DNA of 64,000 nucleotides from Candidatus Flavonifractor intestinigallinarum (GTDB lineage: Bacteria; Bacillota; Clostridia; Oscillospirales; Oscillospiraceae): positions 35,738 to 99,737 of the forward strand of contig DWXO01000047.1 of assembly GCA_019119165.1 (NCBI GenBank), given 5' to 3'. Under the pieces are notes generated by a model, which worked only from the letters and a program-made list of their open reading frames with translations, did not search any database and had not been told where the DNA came from. Shown here in pieces: positions 1 to 9,300 of the stretch. Within the stretch, counting starts at the first letter, position 1, and the number at the start of each line of letters is the position of its first letter. Made by a program: the position numbers and the translations under genes.

Positions 1-1059
1 CACATTTCCCGGCCACTCGTACTGGTGGAGTACGGACACCGTTTCATCGTCAAACCCCTTGATATTCTTTCCGTTGAGTTCCGCGTGGGTATGCAGAAAG
101 CCCAGGGCCAGCTCGTCCACATCGCTCAGCCGTTCCCGCAGGGGAGGAATGTGAATCCGAATGATATTCAGGCGGTAGTAGAGATCCTCGCGGAACTTTC
201 CCTCCCGGACCTGGTCCTCCAGGTGCTCATTGGTGGCGGCAATGATCCTTGCCTTGACGGGCAGCTGAGCAACGCCGCCCACCCGGGAAAACTGCCGCTC
301 CTGCAGGACCACCAGCAGGCGGGATTGCAGGTTGAGAGAAAGGGTGCCGATTTCGTCCAGAAAAAGAGTTCCCTCTCCGGCCAGTTCAAACTTGCCTTTC
401 TGTTGGGTAACGGCCCCGGTAAACGCGCCTTTTTCATGGCCAAACAGGATGCTTTCAATTAGGGTGGGCTGGATAGACCCGCAGTCCACATGAACAAAGG
501 GTTCCTTGGCCCGGTTGCTGGCAAAATGGATGGCTTTGGCCACAACGCCCTTTCCGGTGCCGCTTTCGCCGGTAATGAGTACATTTGATTTGAGGTTTTT
601 TATTTTTTCAATGGTGTTGCGAATTTCGTTGACTTGAGGCGAGGACCCCCAGAAGGCTGGGGTTTGGTCGTCTCCCCCACGCTTGTGGAGGAACTGATGG
701 GAGGGAAGCAGCCGGTTGATTTTGACAAGCAACTGACTGACGTCAAAGGGTTTTGTAATGTAATCGCTGGCGCCCAGCTGCATGGCCTTTACCGCGCTTT
801 CAATGCTGCCGTACGCGGTCATCATAATGGTGACCGGCTTTTTGCGGACGGTTTTGAGATGATCCAATACCTGAAAGCCATCACACCCGGGCATCTGGAT
901 ATCCAGGAGCAGCACGTCAAAGTTCTGTTCATCCAGAAATTGTTTGGTTTGCTTGCCGTTGTTGCTGACGGAGACCAGAAAACCCACCTGCTCCAGCTCG
1001 TGGCGCAGAATATGACAAATTCCCTGCTCGTCATCCGATATCAAGACTCGCGTGTTCAT
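1..1059 (-). CDS. sigma-54-dependent response regulator (NtrC family), truncated at the window edge
   Basis: Manual translation of the minus strand from ATG at 1059: MNTRVLISDDEQGICHILRHELEQ...LLLDIQMPG (receiver), then NVLITGESGTGKGVVAKAIH...GHEKGAFTGA (sigma-54 AAA+ GESGTGK and GAFTGA motifs). Not in the ORF track as one ORF because it is open at the edge. Confidence 0.95.
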   Translation of the reverse strand, partial: MNTRVLISDDEQGICHILRHELEQVGFLVSVSNNGKQTKQFLDEQNFDVLLLDIQMPGCDGFQVLDHLKTVRKKPVTIMMTAYGSIESAVKAMQLGASDYITKPFDVSQLLVKINRLLPSHQFLHKRGGDDQTPAFWGSSPQVNEIRNTIEKIKNLKSNVLITGESGTGKGVVAKAIHFASNRAKEPFVHVDCGSIQPTLIESILFGHEKGAFTGAVTQQKGKFELAGEGTLFLDEIGTLSLNLQSRLLVVLQERQFSRVGGVAQLPVKARIIAATNEHLEDQVREGKFREDLYYRLNIIRIHIPPLRERLSDVDELALGFLHTHAELNGKNIKGFDDETVSVLHQYEWPGNV

Positions 1060-1074
1060 TTGGCTCGCTCCTTT

Positions 1075-2547
1075 TTATCTGCCTTCAGCCTGCTTTGAAA
1101 CCGGCAAACGGATCAAGCATACCGTTTTTTGATCTTTGGAAGAAATGGAAATTTGCCCGCCATATTTTTCAAGGGTCTGCTTCACAATAAAAAGCCCCAG
1201 GCCGGTACCGGTGCGTTTGGTCGTCACATAGGGGTTAAAGATCTTGTCCCCCAGTTCCGCGGGAATACCGCTGCCGGTGTCGGTAATGGCCACCTCAATC
1301 ATTTGCTGCTGGGGGTCATAGCAGCTTTTTACATGAATCTCGCCGCTTTGCTGGATGGCCTGCATGGCGTTAAGCAGGACATTGAGGAAAATTTGCTGGA
1401 TGTGAATGCTGTTGGCCCGAATTTTGGGGGTTGTCTGATCCAGATCCACATCGATTTTGACCAGCCGGTCAAATTTTTGCCGTTCTGTCATGGTGACACA
1501 GGCAGAGATGGCGGCGTTGAGATCAATGTCGCTTACCTGGCTGCCTTCAATCCGCCCGTAGGAGAGCATTTGATCCACCACCGCGTCGATGCGGCTGGCG
1601 GAATACTGAATGATCCGCATGGATTCCATGCGGGTCTGTTCGGTGCAGGTGTTGGAAAGGGCAATTTTGGAACATCCCATAATGTTCATGAGGGGATTTT
1701 TGATGTCGTGGGCCAGTCCCGCGGCAATATCGCCCAGCACACCGAATTGTCGCAGCTGTTCCAGTTCCAGCTCCATCATTTTCTGCCGGGTGACATCCTG
1801 CACCACCATGACGGCGCCGCTGATCTGCTCCTTGCTGTTTTTCAGCGGGGAGATCACGAAGTGAAAGATTTTCTGTTTGGTCTCATGATAGATGGTAAGA
1901 TTATTTCCTGTGGCGCAGTTTTTTCCCTCTGCCAGATCGATTATGGTTTGGGCGATCTGGGTGGAGGCCGCGTCGTCAAAGAAAGAGAAGAAATTACGGC
2001 CCACATACTCCGTGGGGAGGTCGAACATATCAATGGCATACTGGTTGGAGAGCAACAGACTTCCGTCGGTCTGAAGGGCCAATACAGCGGAACTGATGCT
2101 GTTAAAGACCGCCCCGATCAACTCCTGGTTCTGAATGACCTCGTTGTTGAGCCTGGTGATCTCCAGATTGACCTTGGAATAGCTTTTCAGCCAAATGATG
2201 TCCTTCTCTTCAAAGGGGCCGTCTTTTCTGCAATAAATATTGTAGCAGGCATATTTATCCGTCTCACGAAAGCGGATCACAAGAATATAGATGCCCCGAT
2301 AGAACACATTCTCCATCGACTCACCGTCACTGAGCCGGTGTTTGTTGTTTTCCAAAAATTCCTGGGGGATCTGGCCGTCCACCCCGTTCAGGTCCTCCCA
2401 GGCGTCCAGATAGATGGCTCCGCGGAAGGAAATCGTGGCAATAGCCACCCAGTCGGCTCCAATCAAACGGTAAATTCCCCGCTCTTTCAGCTTCAAAATG
2501 GTTTCGTTGGCAATACAGGACGGATCAGGAAATAACATAAGATTCAC
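1075..2547 (-). CDS. PAS-domain sensor histidine kinase (NtrB-like), no obvious TM segment
   Basis: HisKA motif GLAHDIKNPLMNIMG, HATPase motifs ITDTGSGIP and GTGLGLFIVKQ, PAS-like middle region; adjacent to the sigma-54 regulator. Confidence 0.93.
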   Translation of the reverse strand: MNLMLFPDPSCIANETILKLKERGIYRLIGADWVAIATISFRGAIYLDAWEDLNGVDGQIPQEFLENNKHRLSDGESMENVFYRGIYILVIRFRETDKYACYNIYCRKDGPFEEKDIIWLKSYSKVNLEITRLNNEVIQNQELIGAVFNSISSAVLALQTDGSLLLSNQYAIDMFDLPTEYVGRNFFSFFDDAASTQIAQTIIDLAEGKNCATGNNLTIYHETKQKIFHFVISPLKNSKEQISGAVMVVQDVTRQKMMELELEQLRQFGVLGDIAAGLAHDIKNPLMNIMGCSKIALSNTCTEQTRMESMRIIQYSASRIDAVVDQMLSYGRIEGSQVSDIDLNAAISACVTMTERQKFDRLVKIDVDLDQTTPKIRANSIHIQQIFLNVLLNAMQAIQQSGEIHVKSCYDPQQQMIEVAITDTGSGIPAELGDKIFNPYVTTKRTGTGLGLFIVKQTLEKYGGQISISSKDQKTVCLIRLPVSKQAEGR

Positions 2548-2677
2548 CTCTGAACAGTCAGTTTTATATGAGAGAAACCTGTTTCAAGCTTTATTTTGTA
2601 TGGGAACGGGATCATTTTAAGGGGATCGAGAGCCGGTTTTTGAGGTATATGGCTAGTATATCAGATTTGTTTTCTCT

Positions 2678-2797
2678 GCACAATCCACACTTTTTTCGAG
2701 GGGGAGAAAAAGACGTGTGCAAAAGACAAAAAGAAAGATGTGCAATTTGTGCAAATTCTGGTTTGCTGCACATGGCAAAGTGCAAATTTTTGCACAA
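2678..2797. promoter_or_regulatory. putative upstream activator sequence array (repeated TGTGCA/TGCACA half-sites)
   Basis: TGCACA at 2678, TGTGCAAAA at 2716, TGTGCAATTTGTGCAAATTC from 2739, TTTGCTGCACA at 2762, near-palindrome GTGCAAATTTTTGCAC at 2780-2795; 100-220 bp upstream of the -24/-12 element. Confidence 0.6.
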
Positions 2798-2894
2798 TAT
2801 CTAAAGTGTGTTTTTCCGACCTGTAGTTTGATTTTCGACTTGAATCGACTGCCGCACAGGCACTAGCCGATTTCTTTTTGAAAAAATCCGGTTT

Positions 2895-2910
2895 TGGCAC
2901 ACCCTTTGCA
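2895..2910 (+). promoter_or_regulatory. sigma-54 (-24/-12) promoter
   Basis: TGGCACA-CCCT-TTGCA: GG and GC dinucleotides separated by exactly 10 nt; next to a sigma-54 activator gene. Confidence 0.88.
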
Positions 2911-3041
2911 ATAATACTGGGGCAGCAGAGGCGATTTGTATGCAAGGTACGATCTGATCTGACTCAAGAGAGAGAAAAGGAGGGAACCTTGGGCGCGGGA
3001 AAAAGAGGTAAGAGCCTTGTGACGGTAACGAAAGGGGTTGA

Positions 3042-4448
3042 ATGACCATTAAAGCGAAGAAATTGATCGGCGGCATTTTGGGCGTTGTTTTGGCAGTGGC
3101 CATCTCACTGTGTCCCATACCTGAATTTTTAAGTGAAGTGCTGACCCGAAATTCCTTTATTGCGTTAGGTTGTCTGGTAGGCGCGGTTGTCTGGATGCTG
3201 CTGGATGTTTTGCCGGACTACCTGGCCACCACCGCAATGTGCGTGGCCTGGGTGGTAACGGGTGCGGTTCCGCTTTCCACGGCGTTTATCACCTTCAGCG
3301 GTTCCACCTGGTGGCTGCTGTTCGGCGCGCTGTGTATCGGCGTGGCGGCCTCCCAGTCCGGTCTGCTCAAGCGCATGGCGCTGCAAATGATGAACATTTT
3401 CCCGGCAAACTTCCGTGGACAGTCCATTGCCATGGTGATTTCCGGCATTGTGATTTCCCCCCTGATTCCCAGCACCGCGGCCAAATCCGCCATTGTGGCG
3501 CCGCTGGCCCGCAACATCAGCGAATCCATGGGCTATGAGCCCTGCTCCAAGCCCGCCAACGGTATGTTCATGTCCTTCTACACCGGCTATGTATCCGCGG
3601 GCATGGGCTTCCTCAGCGCATCGTTTATCAGCTACTCCCTGGTGGGACTGATGCCCGAGGGCCAGGAGATTGGCTGGTTTGACTGGTTCCTGTATTCCCT
3701 TCCCTGGCTGGTGGTGGCCATTCTGCTGATGACCATTGCCATTCAGATCATGTACCGGCCCAAAAACGACCAGCCCGTTTCCAAGGAGTCCATCGTCACC
3801 CAGCTGAAAGAGATGGGTCCCATGACGGGCAAGGAGAAGATCACCCTGGCAGTCATGCTGGTTTGCCTGATCCTGTGGATGCTGGAAAAGACCCTGGGGA
3901 TTTCTTCCGCCATGGTGGCTGTTGCCGGCGGTCTGGTTCTGATCGGCGCAGGGGTCTTTGGCCGGCAGGAGTTCCGTTCCAAAATTGCGTGGGACAGCAT
4001 GATCTTTATCGGTACGTTCCTGTGTATCTCCGACGTCTTTGCCGCCCTGGGCATCAATGACGCTGTGAAGATTCTGCTGGGCGACTCCCTGGCCCCCCTG
4101 ATCCAGAATCCCTGGATTCTCATTCCCTCTCTGTGTCTGCTGACCTTTGTGATCCGTTTCGTGGTTGTGTCCTGGACCGCTTCCGCCGTCCTGATCACCA
4201 CCATTCTGCTGCCCCTGTGCTCGGTCTACGGCGTGCATCCCTGGATCGTAGCCTTTACCTGCTACTGCAGCACCAATACCTGGAACGTGATCTACCAGAA
4301 TACGCCCTACATTGCGGCTCTTGTTGCCACAGACAATAAGCTGGGTACCCACAACCAGCTGCTGCCCTTCTCCGTGGTATATATGATTACCTCCACCATC
4401 GGCTGTATGGCCTGTATCCCTCTGTGGATGCTCCTGGGCCTGTGCTGA
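3042..4448 (+). CDS. DASS/SLC13-family anion (di/tricarboxylate-type) transporter
   Basis: Polytopic membrane protein with SLC13-like sequence (PLIPSTAAKSAIVAPLARNI, ...STNTWNVIYQNTPYIAA). Confidence 0.8.
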   Translation: MTIKAKKLIGGILGVVLAVAISLCPIPEFLSEVLTRNSFIALGCLVGAVVWMLLDVLPDYLATTAMCVAWVVTGAVPLSTAFITFSGSTWWLLFGALCIGVAASQSGLLKRMALQMMNIFPANFRGQSIAMVISGIVISPLIPSTAAKSAIVAPLARNISESMGYEPCSKPANGMFMSFYTGYVSAGMGFLSASFISYSLVGLMPEGQEIGWFDWFLYSLPWLVVAILLMTIAIQIMYRPKNDQPVSKESIVTQLKEMGPMTGKEKITLAVMLVCLILWMLEKTLGISSAMVAVAGGLVLIGAGVFGRQEFRSKIAWDSMIFIGTFLCISDVFAALGINDAVKILLGDSLAPLIQNPWILIPSLCLLTFVIRFVVVSWTASAVLITTILLPLCSVYGVHPWIVAFTCYCSTNTWNVIYQNTPYIAALVATDNKLGTHNQLLPFSVVYMITSTIGCMACIPLWMLLGLC

Positions 4449-4504
4449 AAAACGGGAAACTGTTATCAACTTAAGATCAAACAATTTGTAAGGAGGAACT
4501 TGTA

Positions 4505-6265
4505 ATGGCGAAGAATTTCTTGTTTAATCCCAGTACCTATACCGGCGAGGGCCTGGACGCCAAAACCGTAGAGGTCATGAAGAGCACCATCGCCCGTCTG
4601 GAGCATCACGGCCTGCGGGAGATGAAGATGGACGACGTAAACAACCGCTATGCCGAATACTTCGTCAAGCATGAGAAGGACATCGGCGCCTTCGCCCTGA
4701 TGCTCACGCCCAAGGGATACGGCAAGGACCCGGAAAACGCCATGTTCGACCTGCGCCGCATCACCGAATACAACGAGATGCTCAGCTTCTACAACCTGGC
4801 CTGCCGTTACATTTTCCAGGTGTCCATCCTGGGCCTGGGCCCCATCTGGATGAGCGACAACGAGTATATCAAGAACAAGGCCGCTCAGGACCTGATCGAC
4901 GGGCGGGTGTTCGGCTTCGGCTGCTCTGAGAAGGAGCACGGCGCCGACCTGTATGCCAACGAGATGTGCATCACCGAGCTGCCCGACGGCAAGATGCGTA
5001 CCGACGGCGAGAAGTATTATATCGGCAACTCCGACCGGGGCCTGATCTCCACCTTCGCCCGGTTCAAGGACAAGGACGGCAACTGGGGCGACTGGGCCTG
5101 GGTGCAGGCCGATCCCAAGGACATCCACTACAACGACAGAAAGCACATCAACGCCTCCTACCTCCACACCGGCTATGTGGGCGAGTACCTGCTGGTGGAC
5201 TATCCCACCGATGAAAAGAACCTGATCACCCGTGGCCAGAAGGCCTGGGACGACGCTCTGGCCACCGTCAACATCGGCAAGTTCCAGGTGGGCGTCTCCC
5301 CCATCGGCGTGGCCACCCACGCGTTCTACGAGTGCCTGCACCACTCCTACAACCGCTGGCTGTACGGCCATCGCGTCACTGATATGCCCCACGTCCGCAA
5401 GATGTTCGTTGAGGCCTATCTGCGTACCGTCGGTATGCGTCTGTTTGCCTTCCGTGCCATTGACTACTTCAAGTCCAGCTCCGCCACCGACCGCCGCTAC
5501 CTGCTGTTCAACCCCGTCTCCAAGATGAAGGCCGCCCTGGAGGGCGTGACCGCCGTGTATCAGCTGTTTGACGCCGTGACCGCCCGGGGCTTCGAGTCTG
5601 AGACCTATATGGAGCAGGCCACCCGCGACATCCAGTCCTCTCCCCGCCTGGAGGGCACCGCTCACGTCAACCTGGCCCTCATCCTCAAGTTCATCGACGG
5701 CTACTTCTTCCACCACGAGGACTACCCCGAGCTGCCCAAGCTGGGTCAGAGCGACGACTCCTGCGTGTTCCATCAGAGCTACGGCAAGATGAGCGACGTG
5801 ACCTTTGCCGATTACCGCAAGGTGCTCAACGCCTGCCAACTGCCCAACGTGAAGGCCTTTGCCAAGCAGGTGGAGGCGCTGCGGACCCTCTTCGAGAAGT
5901 ATCCCATTCCTCCCAAGGAGCGCACCAACCGCCAGAACATGGATTATATGCTCAACCTGGGCCATATGTTCACCATGGCGCCCTACGCCCAGCTCATTCT
6001 GGAGGCCGCCAAGCTGTACGACATCGAGGACGAGATCATCAACCAGATGTTCAGCTTCTATGTGACCGATATGGCCACCTACGCCACCAAGCAGCTGTCC
6101 AGCCAGGAGAACGGCGAAGGCAGAGACGCCCTGCTGCTGGAGATCATCAACACCAAGCCCGTTCACGATAAGGCTGAGTATGACCGCATTTGGGACGAGA
6201 CCATCCTGCCCCTCACCGACGCCTATATCATCAACGACGCCACTCGTTACTCCACCAACTGGTAA
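4505..6265 (+). CDS. acyl-CoA dehydrogenase family protein (586 aa)
   Basis: ACAD-like motifs FGFGCSEKEHGADLYANE, GEKYYIGNSDRG, C-terminal SPRLEGTAHVNLALILKF; gene neighbourhood of beta-oxidation enzymes. Confidence 0.75.
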   Translation: MAKNFLFNPSTYTGEGLDAKTVEVMKSTIARLEHHGLREMKMDDVNNRYAEYFVKHEKDIGAFALMLTPKGYGKDPENAMFDLRRITEYNEMLSFYNLACRYIFQVSILGLGPIWMSDNEYIKNKAAQDLIDGRVFGFGCSEKEHGADLYANEMCITELPDGKMRTDGEKYYIGNSDRGLISTFARFKDKDGNWGDWAWVQADPKDIHYNDRKHINASYLHTGYVGEYLLVDYPTDEKNLITRGQKAWDDALATVNIGKFQVGVSPIGVATHAFYECLHHSYNRWLYGHRVTDMPHVRKMFVEAYLRTVGMRLFAFRAIDYFKSSSATDRRYLLFNPVSKMKAALEGVTAVYQLFDAVTARGFESETYMEQATRDIQSSPRLEGTAHVNLALILKFIDGYFFHHEDYPELPKLGQSDDSCVFHQSYGKMSDVTFADYRKVLNACQLPNVKAFAKQVEALRTLFEKYPIPPKERTNRQNMDYMLNLGHMFTMAPYAQLILEAAKLYDIEDEIINQMFSFYVTDMATYATKQLSSQENGEGRDALLLEIINTKPVHDKAEYDRIWDETILPLTDAYIINDATRYSTNW

Positions 6266-6280
6266 TCACCGGATGCTGAT

Positions 6281-6333
6281 GCGCCTGCCTGCCGGAACCC
6301 CTGAGCGTTTTCCTCTGTCCGGCAGGCAGGCGC
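6281..6333. repeat. 16-bp perfect inverted repeat with 21-nt loop, intergenic in the catabolic operon
   Basis: GCGCCTGCCTGCCGGA (6281-6296) / TCCGGCAGGCAGGCGC (6318-6333); no following T-run. Confidence 0.85.
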
Positions 6334-6388
6334 TCCCATTCCCGGCAAAGCACAAATTTTTATCCTAGAACAGACGGGAGACGTTTCT

Positions 6389-7165
6389 ATGGAATTTGAG
6401 CATTTTACATTAAATGTAACGGATGATATTGCGGTATTCACGGTGAATCGTCCCCAGGTTCGCAACGCAATGAACGAGGCCTGCTGGAAGGAGCTCTCCG
6501 CCTTTCTGGACTGGGTGGACCAGACCCCTACGTTGAAGGCCGTCATTATAACCGGCGCCGGCGAAAAGGCCTTTGTGGCCGGCGCGGACATCAACTTCCT
6601 GAAGGAGCGCACCATGGTGTCCGCCCTGGAGGTGCTGGCCCAGCGTACCCTCCGCAAGCTGGCCGCCTGCAAGCTGCCGGTGATCGCCGCGGTCAACGGC
6701 TACGCCTTCGGCGGCGGCTGCGAGCTGGCCATGGCCTGCGACATCCGTATTTCCTCGGAAAAGGCCGCCTATGCCCTGCCGGAGCTGGGGCTGGGCATTC
6801 TGCCCGCCGGCGGAGGAACCCAGCGCCTGGCCAAGCTGGTGGGCGTGGGCCGGGCCAAGGAGATGATCCTGACCGGGCGCATCGTAAAGGCGGCGGAGGC
6901 CCTGGCCATGGGCCTGACCACCAAGGTGGTGGCGCCGGAGGAATTGATGGACGCCGCCTTTGAGACCGCCCGCTGCATTGCCCAAAAGGGTCCCTTTGCG
7001 GTCCGCCTGGCCAAGCAGGCGGTCAACGCGGCCCTGTCCACCGATGAGGATACCGGCATGATGATCGAGGCCCTCAGCTATGGCCTGGTCATTGCAAGCG
7101 ACGACCGCATGGAGGGCGTGACCGCCTTCCTGGAAAAGCGCACCCCTGAATTTTCCGGCCATTGA
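6389..7165 (+). CDS. enoyl-CoA hydratase/isomerase (crotonase family)
   Basis: NRPQVRNAMNEA, AGEKAFVAGADINFL, NGYAFGGGCELAMACDIRI motifs. Confidence 0.92.
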   Translation: MEFEHFTLNVTDDIAVFTVNRPQVRNAMNEACWKELSAFLDWVDQTPTLKAVIITGAGEKAFVAGADINFLKERTMVSALEVLAQRTLRKLAACKLPVIAAVNGYAFGGGCELAMACDIRISSEKAAYALPELGLGILPAGGGTQRLAKLVGVGRAKEMILTGRIVKAAEALAMGLTTKVVAPEELMDAAFETARCIAQKGPFAVRLAKQAVNAALSTDEDTGMMIEALSYGLVIASDDRMEGVTAFLEKRTPEFSGH

Positions 7166-7243
7166 CCGGACCCAATTACATTGTTACCCCCCAAAAAACC
7201 TTTCATTAACGATCCTGCATGAGCAAAGGAAGTGAGGAACATC

Positions 7244-8404
7244 ATGAGAGATGTTGTCATCGTTGCATACGGCCGCAGCGCGGTTGCCAGAGCCGGAAAA
7301 GGTTCCCTGAAAAACACCAATCCCATTGAATACAGCGCCCAGGTGCTGCGGGGCGTACTGGACAAAGTGCCCCAGCTGCCCGCGGAAGCCATCGAGGACG
7401 TGATCCTGGGCTGCGCCAAGCCGGAGCTGACCCAGCGCTATAACATCGGCCGCCTGGTGGCCCTTCGGGCCCAGCTGCCCTACAGCGTGCCCGGTCAGAC
7501 CGTCAACCGGTTCTGTGCCTCCAGCCTTCAGGCCATCTCCACCGGCGCCAATATGATCCGCAGCGGCGAGGCTGAGGTGATCGTGGCCGGCGGCGTGGAA
7601 TCCATGACCGACATCCCCTACATGGGGATCGGCAACCCGGAGTTCCGCAACCCGTGGCTGGACGAGCATGAGCCCGGCGCCTACATGAGCATGGGCATCA
7701 CGGCGGAAAACGTGGCCGGGCAGTACGGCATCAGCCGGGTGGAGATGGAGGAATTTGCCGTGGAAAGCCATCAGAAGGCGGCAAAGGCCCAGAACGCCGG
7801 CATTTTGGCGGAGGATATCATTCCTGTGGACGCCGTGGACGACGAGGGCAACAAATTTGTCTTTGACCAGGACGAGTGCATCCGGCCCAACAGCAGCCTG
7901 GAGGCGCTGGCCAAGCTGAAGCCCTGCTTCAAGCCCGACGGCGTGGTTACCGCCGCCATCTCCTCTCCCACCAACGACGGAGCCTCCATGGTGGTGCTCA
8001 TGTCGGCGGAAAAGGCCCAGGCTCTGGGCATCCGGCCCCTGGCAAAGTATGTGGGCTATGCCGTCACCGGCGTGGACCCCTGCTACATGGGCATCGGTCC
8101 CATTTCCGCCATTGAAAAGGTCATGAAGCTCACCGGCCATACCGCCGACGAGATGGATGTGATCGAGCTCAACGAGGCCTTTGCCTCCCAGGCCATCGCC
8201 TGCATCCGCACGCTGAATCTGGATATGGCCAAGGTCAATATCAACGGCGGCGCCATCGCGCTGGGCCATCCGCTGGGCGCCACCGGCGGCATCCTGGTCA
8301 GCAAGGCGCTGTCCCAGCTCCACCGCCAGAATGGCACCTACGCTCTGGTCAGTATGTGCATCGGCGGCGGTATGGGCGCTGCCGCCATATTTGAGGCCTG
8401 CTGA
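7244..8404 (+). CDS. acetyl-CoA C-acyltransferase (thiolase)
   Basis: Active-site NRFCASSLQAI, GHPLGATGG, CIGGGMGAA; ATG at 7244 preceded by AAAGGAAGTGAGG. Confidence 0.95.
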   Translation: MRDVVIVAYGRSAVARAGKGSLKNTNPIEYSAQVLRGVLDKVPQLPAEAIEDVILGCAKPELTQRYNIGRLVALRAQLPYSVPGQTVNRFCASSLQAISTGANMIRSGEAEVIVAGGVESMTDIPYMGIGNPEFRNPWLDEHEPGAYMSMGITAENVAGQYGISRVEMEEFAVESHQKAAKAQNAGILAEDIIPVDAVDDEGNKFVFDQDECIRPNSSLEALAKLKPCFKPDGVVTAAISSPTNDGASMVVLMSAEKAQALGIRPLAKYVGYAVTGVDPCYMGIGPISAIEKVMKLTGHTADEMDVIELNEAFASQAIACIRTLNLDMAKVNINGGAIALGHPLGATGGILVSKALSQLHRQNGTYALVSMCIGGGMGAAAIFEAC

Positions 8405-8439
8405 GCATCCGTCTGCGAATTGATAAAGGAGAATGTCGA

Positions 8440-9300
8440 ATGGAAAAAATTCATAACGTGTGCGTCATCGGCGCCGGCGTCATGGGCAGACAGATCGCCT
8501 TGAACGGGGCTGTAAGCGGATTTCAGGTGGCGCTGACCGATTCCTTCCCCGCCGCGCTGGAAAAGGCGGGGGCGTGGGCCAAATCCTACCTGACCACCTC
8601 GGTGGAAAAAGGAAAAATGACTCAGGAAGAGATGGAGGCGGCCCTGGGCCGTCTGACGGTAGATCAGACGCTGGAGGACGCGCTGAAGCAGGCCGATCTG
8701 GTCATCGAGGCCATTATTGAGGAGGAGGAGGCCAAGCGGGAGCTGTTTACCACCGTCAGCAAAGTGGCCCCCGCCCACGCCATTGTGACCTCCAACTCCA
8801 GCTACATCCCCTCCTCCGTGTTTGCCCCCCTCTTTTCCGATCCCGGCCGTCTGGCCAACCTGCACTACTTCAATCCCGCCATGCGGATGAAGCTGGTGGA
8901 GATCGTCCGGGGAGCGCACACCGCCGATGAGACCATCGAGACTCTGAAGGAGTTTGTGTCCGCCGTGGGCAAGACCTATATCGTGGTCAACAAGGAGATC
9001 GAGGGCTTTGTGGTGAACCGTCTGCTGCGGGCGGTGCAGGACGAGGGCTACTTCCTGCTGGAGAACGGCATCGCCTCCTTTGAGGATATCGACAAGGGCG
9101 CCGAGCTGGGTCTGAATTACCCCATGGGCCCCTTCCGGCTGATGGACCTCACCGGCCTGGATATCAACTACTACAACCGCCAGCGGCACTATAAGGAGAC
9201 GGGCGACGAGGCCGACCGTCCCCCCCGTGCGCTGGAGGAGCGCTTCCTCCGGGGAGACTACGGCAAAAAGACCGGGAAAGGCTGGTACTCCTATGAGTGA
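8440..9300 (+). CDS. 3-hydroxyacyl-CoA dehydrogenase
   Basis: Rossmann start VCVIGAGVMGRQIALN, LHYFNPAMRMKLVEIV, C-terminal GKKTGKGWYSY. Confidence 0.93.
   Translation: MEKIHNVCVIGAGVMGRQIALNGAVSGFQVALTDSFPAALEKAGAWAKSYLTTSVEKGKMTQEEMEAALGRLTVDQTLEDALKQADLVIEAIIEEEEAKRELFTTVSKVAPAHAIVTSNSSYIPSSVFAPLFSDPGRLANLHYFNPAMRMKLVEIVRGAHTADETIETLKEFVSAVGKTYIVVNKEIEGFVVNRLLRAVQDEGYFLLENGIASFEDIDKGAELGLNYPMGPFRLMDLTGLDINYYNRQRHYKETGDEADRPPRALEERFLRGDYGKKTGKGWYSYE

Noticed and set aside
4466-6166. 566-aa minus-strand ORF opposite the ACAD-family gene
   Set aside because: Antisense open frame due to codon bias; Val/Leu/Gly/His-rich and no motif.
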